From Algoriphagus sp. AK58 (GTDB lineage Bacteria > Bacteroidota > Bacteroidia > Cytophagales > Cyclobacteriaceae): a stretch of 64,000 nt of DNA. The notes under the pieces were generated by a model. That model had not been told where the DNA came from. It saw only the letters and a program-made list of their open reading frames with translations, and did no database searches. The translations under genes and the position numbers were made by a program. Location of the stretch: assembly GCF_014324365.1 (NCBI RefSeq), contig NZ_QEIG01000018.1:62001-126000 (forward strand). The letters run 5' to 3'. Of this stretch, positions 51,554 through 60,799 are shown piece after piece; within the stretch, counting starts at the first letter, position 1; each line of letters begins with the position of its first letter.

Positions 51554-52927
51554 ATGAATCGATTTAATTTTCTATTCAGCTTTCTGATTCTTTTAACCAT
51601 TACTTTAAACGCCCAAGAAATAAAGGGGCCGATAAAAGTCCATCCGGATCAGCGGTATTTGATGACTGCAGATCAACAACCATTTTTCTGGATGGCAGAT
51701 ACTGCATGGGAGCTTTTTCACCGGCTGGATGAATCCCAAGCCAAAATCTATCTTGACAAAAGGAAAGAACAGGGCTTCAATGTCATTCAAGCTGTAGTAT
51801 TAGCAGAACTTGACGGAATAAATACTCCAAATGCAAACGGGGACAGACCCTTTTCCAATTTGGAAACATGGGAGTACAATGAGAATTATTTCAAACATGT
51901 CGATCTGATTTTGGATTTAGCCTTGAAACGAGGTTTGTACATAGCACTGTTACCCACTTGGGGTGATAAACTTTTTAAAAATAAATGGGGCATTGGTCCT
52001 GAAATATTTACCCCAGAAACGGCTTATTCTTATGGACAATGGATAGGCAATAGGTATAAAGATCAAAAGAATCTCATCTGGGTATTAGGAGGAGACCGAA
52101 ATCCTCGAGAAAACTCGAAGGATATCGAGGTATGGAATCAAATGGCAAAGGGGATCAAAGAAACTTCAAGTCCTGAAAATCCGATCTTAATGACTTTTCA
52201 TCCCCAGCCTACAGCCCCTGGCGGAAGCTCAAATTGGTTTCATTCGTCGGATTGGCTTGATTTCAATATGCATCAAACGGGACATTGCCCGAATTTCCCT
52301 TCCTATGAACGCATCAATCACGACTATGGACTATCTCCGACCAAACCCACACTAGACGGAGAACCCATGTATGAGGAGCATCCAAAGTGCTTCAATGCCA
52401 AAGAGCTGGGATACAGTGAAGCTACAGATATACGGAAAATCATGTATTGGAATGTGTTTTCCGGTGCTGCAGGTCAAACTTATGGATGCCATGCGGTTTG
52501 GCAGATGTATGACCTGGATAAAGACCCTGTCAACGCTCCACTAAAACCCTGGCACCAATCCCTTGATCTCGAAGTGGCCAATCAGGTGAAACATCTGAAA
52601 AATCTCATGTTGAGCAGGCCATATTTTGATCGTATACCAGACCCATCGATGGTCGCTGATCATCAAGAGGAGGATGAAACCTTCGTCAGCTCCACGCGAT
52701 CTAAAAATGGAAGTTATGCTTTTTTTTATTTCCCCACTGGTAAAGAAATCAGCCTGAATTTGTCCAAAATGAATCAAGGAAAGTTGGACTTTCAATGGTA
52801 TGATCCTCGCACAGGCGTAGCACTTCCTTATCAACCGGTTGTTGAAGAAAAGTCAAATGTGAAAGTCAAGCCACCCAGTTCGGGACGGGGAAATGATTGG
52901 ATACTCGTCGTAGATGCAAAAGATTAA
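51554..52927 (+). CDS. GH140-like glycoside hydrolase (DUF4038 family)
   Basis: 457 aa. Signal peptide to about residue 20 (LTITLNAQE). A TIM barrel starts with FWMADTAWELFHRLDESQAK, the DUF4038 signature, with ALLPTWGDKL, WVLGGDRNPRENS and LDGEPMYEEHPK carrying likely acid residues (Asp in GGDRN, Glu in DGEP). A small C-terminal beta domain follows (TFVSSTRSKNGSYAFFYFPT). Family members include apiosidase acting on rhamnogalacturonan-II side chains. The substrate here is unknown. It starts 51 bases after the MFS stop, right behind the terminator. Confidence 0.85.
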   Translation: MNRFNFLFSFLILLTITLNAQEIKGPIKVHPDQRYLMTADQQPFFWMADTAWELFHRLDESQAKIYLDKRKEQGFNVIQAVVLAELDGINTPNANGDRPFSNLETWEYNENYFKHVDLILDLALKRGLYIALLPTWGDKLFKNKWGIGPEIFTPETAYSYGQWIGNRYKDQKNLIWVLGGDRNPRENSKDIEVWNQMAKGIKETSSPENPILMTFHPQPTAPGGSSNWFHSSDWLDFNMHQTGHCPNFPSYERINHDYGLSPTKPTLDGEPMYEEHPKCFNAKELGYSEATDIRKIMYWNVFSGAAGQTYGCHAVWQMYDLDKDPVNAPLKPWHQSLDLEVANQVKHLKNLMLSRPYFDRIPDPSMVADHQEEDETFVSSTRSKNGSYAFFYFPTGKEISLNLSKMNQGKLDFQWYDPRTGVALPYQPVVEEKSNVKVKPPSSGRGNDWILVVDAKD

Positions 52928-53163
52928 TTTCCACAGGAATAACTCACATACTCATCTGCCTTTATAGACCATAGCTTTCGATCCGAGTCTCTGTAAGTAA
53001 TAGTACCTGTGCTTTCAAGAATCTCTATGCTATACTCGGTGGTGATGGTGCTTCCATCCACAAGTTCAATAGTACAAGGCCCGTCAAATCGCTGCACATC
53101 AATGATTTTTTCACAGGATACAAATCCCAAAAGAAAAAAAAGGAAAAGAAAAGAAAAACGCAT
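52924..53163 (-). CDS. Small lipoprotein, unknown function
   Basis: 79 aa. The ATG at 53163 was chosen because it starts a good lipoprotein signal (MRFSFLFLFFLLGFVSC, Cys17). Longer translation adds an odd non-signal stretch from inside the tRNA. The mature part (DGPCTIELVDGSTITTEYSI, GTITYRDSDRKLWSIKADEY) looks like a small beta fold with a C-terminal Cys pair partner (YSCGN). Its TAA and the TAA of the hydrolase share the palindrome TTAA (52924-52927). Confidence 0.65.
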   Translation of the reverse strand: MRFSFLFLFFLLGFVSCEKIIDVQRFDGPCTIELVDGSTITTEYSIEILESTGTITYRDSDRKLWSIKADEYVSYSCGN

Positions 53164-53227
53164 AGGTTCAGGACAATTGCTTAAGGTAAACATAACCAGG
53201 AATTGAAAAAAAATCCTAATCCTATCA

Positions 53228-53255
53228 ATAAAAAAGCCCGGCAAAATGCCGAGCT
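53228..53255 (-). terminator. Terminator of the tRNA-Arg gene
   Basis: On the minus strand, stem AGCTCGGCA and TGCCGGGCT (plus strand 53247-53255 and 53235-53243) with a 3-base loop and one G-U pair, followed by a T run. Confidence 0.85.
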
Positions 53256-53258
53256 TAG

Positions 53259-53332
53259 TGACCTCGTCAAGATTCAAACTTGAAACCTCCTGAGCCGTAA
53301 TCAGGTGCTCTATTCAGTTGAGCTACGAGGCC
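53259..53332 (-). tRNA. tRNA-Arg (anticodon ACG)
   Basis: 74 bases folding as a full cloverleaf on the minus strand. Acceptor GGCCTCG pairs with CGAGGTC (one G-U), D arm GCTC/GAGC, anticodon stem CCTGA/TCAGG with loop TTACGGC giving anticodon ACG, T arm TCAAG/CTTGA with loop TTTGAAT. Discriminator A; CCA is not encoded. The first anticodon base is expected to become inosine, so it reads CGU, CGC and CGA. Confidence 0.95.
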
Positions 53333-53443
53333 GAATGGGTTTGCAAAAGTAAAGATTAAATTATTTCTTCCAAACAGTATGCGGGAAGAAAATCTTGTTT
53401 TGCTAAGATTTTTAACAGAATGCCTTAAGAATAATTAAGACCA

Positions 53444-53479
53444 TTTGGAGGGTAAATCCTTTGGGATTTTATATTTTTG
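53444..53479 (+). promoter_or_regulatory. Probable promoter of the outer-membrane barrel gene
   Basis: TTTG at 53444-53447 and TATTTTTG at 53472-53479 (consensus TAnnTTTG) with 24 bases between, slightly wider than the usual range. The start codon is 32 bases downstream. Confidence 0.4.
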
Positions 53480-53510
53480 CCCACATCCTATTGAAAAGAA
53501 GATTCTTTTA

Positions 53511-54254
53511 ATGAAAAAATTACTAACACTGGCTTTACTTTCATTGTCTTTACTAGCGCAAGCCCAGGAAACTGAAAAAAAACCAAAATCCCCAATCGGA
53601 GGACGCCCTAACATCCCCAGTGACTTAAACCTTGAATTTGGATTTAATCAACTCAATAATAGACCCGCCGACCTTTCTCTCAATTTTTTCGGTTCAAGAA
53701 CTTTCAACATTTCTTATCAATTCCCCATAAAGCTCTTGGGAGATAAGTCCGGATTTACGCTTAACCCCGGATTTGGAGTAGGCTCGGATAAAATGACTTT
53801 TGAAGATGATAAAAACCTCTTTAGAAATCCGACTCTTGGAGCAGAGTCTTCCGAGTTAAAGACAGTGAAAAGCGTCTACGGGCAGAACATCAATATCCTG
53901 GCAAATAACTTCGCGGCAAACTATTTGGAAATCCCTCTTGATTTAAGATATCATTTCAATAAAAACAATTACAGCAAAAGCTTCAGAGTAAGTATTGGAG
54001 GTAAAGTAGGATTTTTATACGATGCCCATACCAAAATCAAATATGAATCTGCAGCGGCCGGAAAAGTGAGAATCAAGGATGGCGAAAATTACGGCCTTGA
54101 AAAAATCCGATATGCTGTATCAGTAAAAGCTGGCAGTCCCGGGTTTTATGTATGGGGCAACTTTTTCCTTAATGACATGTGGCAAGCAGGACGAGGGCCA
54201 TTCGGTACTCAAGCCAGCCAAATTAGTTTTGGATTGGCAGTATCTGTATTTTAA
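53511..54254 (+). CDS. PorT-like outer-membrane beta-barrel protein
   Basis: 247 aa. The ATG at 53511 starts the signal peptide MKKLLTLALLSLSLLAQAQ. The mature part is a run of alternating strands (SLNFFGSRTFNISYQFPIKL, GFTLNPGFGVGSDKMTFED, YLEIPLDLRYHFNKNNYSKS, FRVSIGGKVGFLYDAHTKIK) ending in ISFGLAVSVF with a terminal Phe, as outer-membrane barrels do. The function is unknown. Not close enough to PorT to name a secretion role. Followed by a strong terminator. Confidence 0.82.
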   Translation: MKKLLTLALLSLSLLAQAQETEKKPKSPIGGRPNIPSDLNLEFGFNQLNNRPADLSLNFFGSRTFNISYQFPIKLLGDKSGFTLNPGFGVGSDKMTFEDDKNLFRNPTLGAESSELKTVKSVYGQNINILANNFAANYLEIPLDLRYHFNKNNYSKSFRVSIGGKVGFLYDAHTKIKYESAAAGKVRIKDGENYGLEKIRYAVSVKAGSPGFYVWGNFFLNDMWQAGRGPFGTQASQISFGLAVSVF

Positions 54255-54275
54255 AGGATGATTTCCATAGACAAC

Positions 54276-54306
54276 AAATCCGGCCCAAAAGCCGGATTTT
54301 TTTATT
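54276..54306 (+). terminator. Rho-independent terminator after the barrel gene
   Basis: Stem AAATCCGGC (54276-54284) and GCCGGATTT (54291-54299), 6-base loop, then Ts. Placed between convergent genes. Confidence 0.93.
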
Positions 54307-54335
54307 TTAGGATAATGCCGTAAGTAACACAAAGG

Positions 54336-54959
54336 TCAAACCATCCAAATCCAGGAAAATCCAGCCCAACAAACACCAAACCCTACTAAAAATCCCACAT
54401 AAACTTCAAGTGGACGATGGGCATTGAGATAAAGTCTTGAAGTGCCTACCAATCCGCATAAAACAAGAGAAGTTAATAAAGGGGTAAGGACTTCAAAAGA
54501 TGCAAAATACTTACCCAAAACAAGCACAACTGCAACAAGCCCGCCCACACCTGTCATATGGGCTGACATTTTCCAGAAAAAAGTAACCAGAGACAACAAA
54601 ATCACCGCTCCACAAATCACTGTCATTCCTTGCCATAAAATTGGATCCAACTCGGTTTTTTGATACAGAAAAACGGTCGTCAATAGGAAATACAGGCTGG
54701 TTATCAAAAATGGAACTAGCCTATCTTTCTTTTCAGGCATGTGCAGACTTTTCAGGGAGCCACTAATTCTCAGACCTATGATCGTGATCATAGGAATAAT
54801 TAGCGTGGAAAGAATAATTAAAAAAAACAGTCTGAATTTGAATTCTTCCGGAATCGTGGTAGCCTCTGGAACCGCAAATAAGACCATCCCAAAAACCAGT
54901 GAAGGCATCAGCAAGGGTTGAAACACAACGGAAATAACGAGCGCTAGAATTCTAAACAC
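54336..54959 (-). CDS. PAP2-superfamily membrane protein
   Basis: 207 aa with six membrane helices. The start is a GTG that overlaps the rpoN stop by one base (TAGTG), so it is probably translated by coupling. PAP2-like motifs: HMPEKKDRLVPF (phosphate-binding K and R), SAHMTGVG in place of the usual PSGH, and GTSRLYLNAHRPLEVYVG with SRxxxxxH. The motifs are weaker than in true phosphatases. It may dephosphorylate lipids or sugars at the inner membrane, not certain. Confidence 0.78.
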   Translation of the reverse strand: MFRILALVISVVFQPLLMPSLVFGMVLFAVPEATTIPEEFKFRLFFLIILSTLIIPMITIIGLRISGSLKSLHMPEKKDRLVPFLITSLYFLLTTVFLYQKTELDPILWQGMTVICGAVILLSLVTFFWKMSAHMTGVGGLVAVVLVLGKYFASFEVLTPLLTSLVLCGLVGTSRLYLNAHRPLEVYVGFLVGFGVCWAGFSWIWMV

Positions 54960-56416
54960 TAGAGTTCTTTTCTAAGTCTTGCCACAGGAATTTGAAGTTG
55001 CTCACGATATTTTGCCACTGTACGGCGCGCTATATTATATCCCCTTTTGTTGAGCATTTTCACTAATTTATCATCCGACAATGGTCTTTTTTTATCCTCT
55101 GCATCAACCATGCCTTGCAAAACGGACTTAACCTCCCTGTTACTTACATCTTCTCCGGTATCTGTAGAAATACCCTCCGAAAAGAAATATTTCAGAGGAT
55201 ACACACCGAATTCGGTCTGAATGGATTTGCTATTTGCAACTCTTGAAACCGTGGAGATATCCATATCAATTTTTTCAGCAATATCCTTCAAAATCATTGG
55301 ACGGAGATTAGTCTCATCACCATCAATGAAAAACTCTTTCTGATATTGAAGAATTGCCTCCATCGTCCTTAACAACGTGTTCTGCCTCTGCTTAATGGCA
55401 TCAATAAACCACTTAGCGGCATCCAATTTCTGTTTTACAAAAGATACCGTCTCCTTTAGCTTTTTATCCTTCTTATCACTTTTATCATAGGCATCAAACA
55501 TATCTGCATAGGAACGTGAAATCCTAAGCTCCGGAGCATTCCTTGAATTCAGACTTACCTCAAGCTTGCCGGAATTATTGGTTAAAATAAAATCTGGAAT
55601 AATGTATTGGGTTCTGACTAATCCATCCGAAATGCCCCCAGGTTTTGGGTTAAGCCTAGTAATCAGATTTACCGCATCCTTGATTTCATCTTCATTTAGA
55701 TCAAGGCGCTTCTGGATTTTGGTAAAATGCTTTTTGGTAAACTCTTCGAAACATTCATGAATGATCGCCAAGGCATGCTGAACCACCGGGTCATCCGGAT
55801 GCTCCTTTCTTTCCAGCTGAATGATCAGGCATTCTTGGAGATTTCTTGCAGCGATACCAGCAGGATCAAAAGTCTGGATCTTACGCAAGATTTCCTCCAT
55901 TTCGTCAATATCAGTTTCGATATTTTGGGAGAAAGCCAAGTCATTGATAATAGCTTCTAAATCACGCCTGATGTAGCCATCATTCTCAATACTCCCGATC
56001 AATTGCTGACCAATTATTTTTTGGCGTTCATCCAATTTCAAAAAGTTCAGCTGAGAGATGAGCTGTTCATGAAGGGTGGCCTGGGAAGAAATCGGAATTT
56101 CACGATCCTCCTCATCCGGGTTGTAATTACCATCACCCTGCATTTTATATCCACCATACTCATCATCCAGATAGTCATCCAGATTGAGTTCATTATCATC
56201 TCGGCCTAAATCATCTTCATAGGAATCTTCAAAATCATCCTCTTGGGATTTGTCCTGCTCCTCATCTTTCCCTTCTTCCAAAGCCGGATTGACTTCAAGC
56301 TCTTCTTCAATACGGGCATCCAGCTCAGCAGTCGGGACCTGCAGCAGCTTGATAAACTGAATTTGCTGAGGTGAAAGCTTCTGAGAAAGTGTCTGAGATA
56401 GATTTAACTTTTGCAT
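54959..56416 (-). CDS. rpoN: RNA polymerase sigma-54 factor
   Basis: 485 aa. N-terminal activator-binding region MQKLNLSQTLSQKLSPQQIQ, FIKLLQVPTAELDARIEEEL, then a very acidic region II (about 50-105), the core-binding domain, a helix-turn-helix (DIAEKIDMDISTVSRVANSK) and the C-terminal RpoN box ARRTVAKYRE that reads the -24 element. No bacterial enhancer-binding protein is encoded in the window. It lies divergent from asnS and its stop overlaps the next gene. Confidence 0.98.
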   Translation of the reverse strand: MQKLNLSQTLSQKLSPQQIQFIKLLQVPTAELDARIEEELEVNPALEEGKDEEQDKSQEDDFEDSYEDDLGRDDNELNLDDYLDDEYGGYKMQGDGNYNPDEEDREIPISSQATLHEQLISQLNFLKLDERQKIIGQQLIGSIENDGYIRRDLEAIINDLAFSQNIETDIDEMEEILRKIQTFDPAGIAARNLQECLIIQLERKEHPDDPVVQHALAIIHECFEEFTKKHFTKIQKRLDLNEDEIKDAVNLITRLNPKPGGISDGLVRTQYIIPDFILTNNSGKLEVSLNSRNAPELRISRSYADMFDAYDKSDKKDKKLKETVSFVKQKLDAAKWFIDAIKQRQNTLLRTMEAILQYQKEFFIDGDETNLRPMILKDIAEKIDMDISTVSRVANSKSIQTEFGVYPLKYFFSEGISTDTGEDVSNREVKSVLQGMVDAEDKKRPLSDDKLVKMLNKRGYNIARRTVAKYREQLQIPVARLRKEL

Positions 56417-56589
56417 TGAAATGGAGGAAACCTACTAGTTGGGTTCAAAAAAGGCTTTTTTACCAAAAAAAGCCATCTGGCCAAATTTAGGAAAAAGAGG
56501 CAATTTTTTGATAAAAAGGTGATTTAATCGTTTTTTTGCATTCCATTTTAATTCGACAGGAAACGAATTTTTCCTTAAAAAAATCAACC

Positions 56590-58041
56590 ATGGCATTCAA
56601 CAAGCGGGTCAAAATCAAGACCATCCTGGAACAAAATCTGATCGGACAGGAAATCACCCTCATGGGTTGGGTACGTACAAAGAGAAGTAATAAAAATGTA
56701 TCCTTCATCGCCCTCAATGACGGTTCGATCATCACCAATTATCAGGTGGTAGCAGATCCTAATGTCATCTCCGAAGAGGTACTTAAAAAATGCAGTACAG
56801 GTGCATGTCTTAAAATCACAGGGACTGTGGTAGCATCCCAAGGATCAGGACAATCCTCAGAACTCAATGCAAAATCCATTGAAATTCTCGGAGAAGCGGA
56901 TCCCGAAAAATATCCTCTCCAGCCTAAAAAACACTCTCTGGAATTTCTTAGGGAAATCGCTCATCTTAGGATGAGAACCAACACCTTTGGAGCTGTTTTT
57001 CGTGTACGCCATGCCTTGGCTTTTGCAGTACACAAATATTTCAACGACAAGGGCTTTTTCTACATCCACACCCCTATCATTACGGCCTCAGATGCAGAGG
57101 GTGCGGGGGAAACATTCAAAGTAACGACCTTGGATTTGAATAAACTTCCAAGAACTGAAGAAGGTAAAATAGACTTTAAGGAGGATTTCTTTGAGCGTGA
57201 AACCAACCTTACCGTATCGGGTCAGCTAGAAGGTGAATTGGCGGCCATGGCTTTATCAGAGATTTACACCTTTGGTCCAACCTTCCGTGCCGAAAACTCC
57301 AACACTACCCGTCACTTGGCGGAGTTTTGGATGATCGAGCCTGAAATGGCATTTTACGATGCAGAAGACAACCAAGATCTGGCGGAAGATTTTCTGAAGT
57401 ACATCATTCGCTATGCTTTGGAAAATTGTGCTGAAGACTTGAAGTTTTTGGATCAGCGGGCACAAGAAGAAGAAAATACAAAACCGGCTGATCAGCGGGC
57501 TGAGTTGGGATTAATTGACAAACTGAAATTTGTGGTTGAAAATGACTTTGTAAGATTGACCTATACGGAAGCGATCGATATTCTGAGAAACTCAAATCAC
57601 AACAAAAAGAAGAAATTTCAATATCTTATTGAGTCTTGGGGAGCAGATCTTCAGTCCGAGCATGAGCGATACTTGGTAGAAAAGCACTTCAAAAAGCCAG
57701 TGATTCTGACTGACTATCCTAAGGATATCAAAGCCTTCTACATGCGCCAAAATGAGGACGGCAAAACAGTGGCTGCTATGGATATCCTTTTCCCGGGCAT
57801 CGGTGAGATTGTAGGAGGATCACAGCGTGAAGAAAGGCTTGACAGATTAACCCAACGAATGCAGGAAATGCATATCCCTGAAGCGGAACTTTGGTGGTAT
57901 CTGGATACCAGAAGATTTGGAGCTACCCCACATGCCGGATTCGGATTGGGCTTTGAGCGAATGGTGCAGTTTGTGACTGGAATGGGAAATATTAGGGATG
58001 TCATCGCTTTTCCCAGAACCCCCGGAAACGCAGAATTTTAA
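56590..58041 (+). CDS. asnS: Asparaginyl-tRNA synthetase
   Basis: 483 aa. The ATG at 56590 is chosen because [15 protein letters not shown] is the standard start. An upstream TTG would add 18 residues. OB-fold anticodon domain ([29 protein letters not shown]), then the class II catalytic core: motif 2 around [20 protein letters not shown] (the AENSNTTRH loop is specific for Asn rather than Asp) and motif 3 in [18 protein letters not shown]. Charges tRNA-Asn in the cytoplasm. Confidence 0.98.
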   Translation: MAFNKRVKIKTILEQNLIGQEITLMGWVRTKRSNKNVSFIALNDGSIITNYQVVADPNVISEEVLKKCSTGACLKITGTVVASQGSGQSSELNAKSIEILGEADPEKYPLQPKKHSLEFLREIAHLRMRTNTFGAVFRVRHALAFAVHKYFNDKGFFYIHTPIITASDAEGAGETFKVTTLDLNKLPRTEEGKIDFKEDFFERETNLTVSGQLEGELAAMALSEIYTFGPTFRAENSNTTRHLAEFWMIEPEMAFYDAEDNQDLAEDFLKYIIRYALENCAEDLKFLDQRAQEEENTKPADQRAELGLIDKLKFVVENDFVRLTYTEAIDILRNSNHNKKKKFQYLIESWGADLQSEHERYLVEKHFKKPVILTDYPKDIKAFYMRQNEDGKTVAAMDILFPGIGEIVGGSQREERLDRLTQRMQEMHIPEAELWWYLDTRRFGATPHAGFGLGFERMVQFVTGMGNIRDVIAFPRTPGNAEF

Positions 58042-58047
58042 ACAATT

Positions 58048-58077
58048 AATCCCCGGACTAGTCCGGGGATTTTTTTT
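58048..58077 (+). terminator. Rho-independent terminator after asnS
   Basis: AATCCCCGGAC (58048-58058), loop TA, GTCCGGGGATT (58061-58071), a perfect 11-base stem, then eight Ts that reach into the stop codon of the convergent MFS gene. Confidence 0.95.
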
Positions 58078-59263
58078 AACTGACGACCTTCACCCTCTTG
58101 GCCAGTGGGATGCAAAGGATGCTGAAAAATATCGCAAGGTATCCCACAAAATTAAAATTAGTTAATTGCCCCAATTCATTTTCTCCGATAATCAGTCCCG
58201 CCAATAAAGATGCAAAACCCGCCGCGAGCTGCTGTACCGCAGAATTAAAGCTTAGAAAACTGCCTCTATTCTCCGGCTTTGCTGTACCGGTAATAATGGC
58301 TGCCGCGGGTACATACCTTCCATTCGATGTGACAAAAAACAAGGTGGTGATCATCAGGACGTAGACAATTGGGGTGACCCCAAGATGGGTTATGACGCCA
58401 ATAGGGATTAGGTTTAGGACCATGAAAATGGAAAAAACCTTGAGCTTTCCATGTTTGTCTGCCAGCTTGCCTACCCAAGGTGAAGTAAAAATCGTGAATG
58501 CTCCACCTGCAATGTACACATAGGTCAATTGCATCTCAGTGAAACCAACATTCGCAACATTATAGGGACTCAAAAATGGAATAATCATAAACTGTCCAAA
58601 CATCATCATGATCGAAAGGGTAATTGCTCTCATCTGATTGCTATTGCTGGTCACACGAGTGATCACTTCGAACGGGTGCGGTCTCTTTATTTCCTTTCCC
58701 AAATGGTCCGTAATGGAAGGAATGAATTTGAAGATCATCCCCAAGCTAATTACAGACAAAAAAGACAAGATATAAAATGGAGTATGCCAATCAGATAAAC
58801 TAGCCAAAAACAATCCCAACGGAACTCCCATAACCGATGCGAAAGAAAACGCAGACATGACCAATCCCATAGCCCTTCCTCTCCGCTCATCTGGAATCAC
58901 ATCACCGATAATCGCCAAAATCAAAGCAGAAGTTAGCCCTCCAAAAACTCCGGATAATATCCTGGCTATCAACAAAATTGGATAATTTGGAGAAAGTGCA
59001 CATCCTAACGTACCGATGGTAAATCCGACGTAAACCCCAAAAAGTATCCTCTTGCGGTCAAATCGATCCAAAACAAATGCTCCAAAAAAACTAGAAGCCC
59101 CAGCACTAAATGTATAAGAAGATACTAATAAGCTAAATTCACTTGGTCCAATTTCAAATAACCTCATCAGCTGTGGACCAAGAGGCATCAGTATCATAAA
59201 GTCTACTATATGTATGAAATTGATTGCGGCCAGTGTCCACAGTAACGCTTTCTCTTTGTTCAT
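58076..59263 (-). CDS. MFS transporter (AraJ-type drug or sugar exporter)
   Basis: 395 aa. The ATG at 59263 is chosen, two residues inside a possible TTG start. Twelve predicted helices, with the DHA1-type motif A loop in FDRKRILFGVYVGFTIGTLG and motif C-like GVPLGLFLASLSDW. Likely a proton-driven exporter of sugars or small toxic molecules. Monocistronic between asnS and nnr, with 67 bases to the latter. Confidence 0.87.
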   Translation of the reverse strand: MNKEKALLWTLAAINFIHIVDFMILMPLGPQLMRLFEIGPSEFSLLVSSYTFSAGASSFFGAFVLDRFDRKRILFGVYVGFTIGTLGCALSPNYPILLIARILSGVFGGLTSALILAIIGDVIPDERRGRAMGLVMSAFSFASVMGVPLGLFLASLSDWHTPFYILSFLSVISLGMIFKFIPSITDHLGKEIKRPHPFEVITRVTSNSNQMRAITLSIMMMFGQFMIIPFLSPYNVANVGFTEMQLTYVYIAGGAFTIFTSPWVGKLADKHGKLKVFSIFMVLNLIPIGVITHLGVTPIVYVLMITTLFFVTSNGRYVPAAAIITGTAKPENRGSFLSFNSAVQQLAAGFASLLAGLIIGENELGQLTNFNFVGYLAIFFSILCIPLAKRVKVVS

Positions 59264-59330
59264 CTGCAAAATCTATGGTCTCAAAACCCCATTGGGAAAA
59301 ATTAAGTTTGGGTACTTTGAAATTTTTTAC

Positions 59331-60797
59331 CTAGGAGGTTCCTAACCTTTTGAAAGTAGAGGGAATAGCCTCTATTAGATCCGTCGCGATCGTGGACCTC
59401 AACTTATCTTCTCCAGCCAACTCACCAGCTAAGCCATGTTGGAATACTCCACAAATCATTGCCTGCTCCGGACTGTAACCCTGTCCTAGAAAAGAGGTAA
59501 GCATCCCTGTCAACACATCTCCCATTCCGGCGGTAGCCATGAATTTACTTCCGGAAGAATTAAAAATCTGCCTCCCATCTGACAGACACAAAACTGAGTT
59601 GGCTCCTTTGATGACAATATTTACTTCATGCTTTAGACAAAAGGCTTTTGCTTTTTTTAGTCTTTCAAGGTGATTTTCACACTTACCAAACAACCTTTCA
59701 AACTCTCCCAAATGGGGAGTCAAAATACTACCCTTGGGTAATTGAGCAAAAAGGTAAGGCGATTGAGATAAAAGAGTAAGTGCATCTGCATCCAAAACTA
59801 TGGGATGCTTAAAAGTGGTAAGTACCTTTTGGAGAAGATGAGTTTGATCCAATCCAATCCCTGGTCCTATCCCAATGGCATCAAATCCAGAAATATCAAC
59901 CGAATCCTCAAAAACACACATGGCCTCAGGCACCGAACAATGAATAGCCGTGGTTTCAGTTTTAGGAACCAAGCAAGTCACCAAACCTGAACCGCATCTT
60001 AATGCACTTTTTGAAGCGAGAATTGCCGCACCCATTTTCCCTCTATTTCCTGCTACCAACAGTACTTTTCCAAAATCACCCTTATGGGAAAAGCGATTGA
60101 ACTTCTTATGAAATACGGGTACATCCTTTTCCTGCAGATAATAGTAGTCTGAATAAAATTTGGAATACTCCTCCTCCTCAATTCCAATGTCGACCAACAC
60201 GAGTTCTCCAGAAAATGATGCGTGCTCAGGAAACATGAGAGATAGTTTGGGAAAAGCGAAGGTAACGGTGACGTCCCCTCGTACACATTCATTTGTGCAT
60301 GATTGGTCGGAAGGCAGACCACTTGGAATATCAACTGAAATTATTTTTCCTGTGAATGAATTGATTTTGGAAATGACCGCCTTGGCATCCTCCCTAAGCT
60401 TACCCTTAAGCCCTACTCCTAAAAAAGCGTCAACTAAAACACCAAAATCATCAGGTTGAAAGTTTCCCCAAGGCACTTTCTCGATAGTTGAAGGAAGTAA
60501 ATCCCAATTTTTTTGGCAATCCAAACTCAAAGTTGCATCAGGAGAAAAACAGAAGAATACCACCACATGGTAATCGTGCTTGGACAATAATCTGGCAATG
60601 GCAAGACCATCCCCCCCATTATTTCCGGCTCCACAAAAAATAGCCACTGGTACATCCTTAGAAAAATTCCTATTTAACCACCAATCCACAAATCCTAAGG
60701 CGGCTTTTTCCATCAGCACATGACTGGAAAACCCCTTCTCCTTGGTGTGATTGGAATCCAAAGAAGAAACATCTGAACCAGAAAGTATCTTCAACAT
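59331..60797 (-). CDS. nnr: Bifunctional NAD(P)H-hydrate epimerase/dehydratase
   Basis: 488 aa. The N-terminal YjeF epimerase domain (about 1-215) has FCGAGNNGGDGLAIARLL. The C-terminal ADP-dependent dehydratase domain (about 225-488, carbohydrate-kinase fold) has KVLLVAGNRGKMGAAILASK, GIGPGIGLDQ, LDADALTLLSQSP, ILTPHLGEFERLFG, NIVIKGANSVLCLSDG and AGMGDVLTGMLTSFLG. It repairs damaged NADH and NADPH hydrates in the cytoplasm. Two bases after the UMF1-type transporter gene, so co-transcribed. Confidence 0.96.
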   Translation of the reverse strand: MLKILSGSDVSSLDSNHTKEKGFSSHVLMEKAALGFVDWWLNRNFSKDVPVAIFCGAGNNGGDGLAIARLLSKHDYHVVVFFCFSPDATLSLDCQKNWDLLPSTIEKVPWGNFQPDDFGVLVDAFLGVGLKGKLREDAKAVISKINSFTGKIISVDIPSGLPSDQSCTNECVRGDVTVTFAFPKLSLMFPEHASFSGELVLVDIGIEEEEYSKFYSDYYYLQEKDVPVFHKKFNRFSHKGDFGKVLLVAGNRGKMGAAILASKSALRCGSGLVTCLVPKTETTAIHCSVPEAMCVFEDSVDISGFDAIGIGPGIGLDQTHLLQKVLTTFKHPIVLDADALTLLSQSPYLFAQLPKGSILTPHLGEFERLFGKCENHLERLKKAKAFCLKHEVNIVIKGANSVLCLSDGRQIFNSSGSKFMATAGMGDVLTGMLTSFLGQGYSPEQAMICGVFQHGLAGELAGEDKLRSTIATDLIEAIPSTFKRLGTS

Positions 60798-60799
60798 GA

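Noticed and set aside
52924..53277. Longer 117-residue version of the small lipoprotein
   Set aside because: The extension runs into the tRNA gene and places non-signal residues before the lipobox signal.
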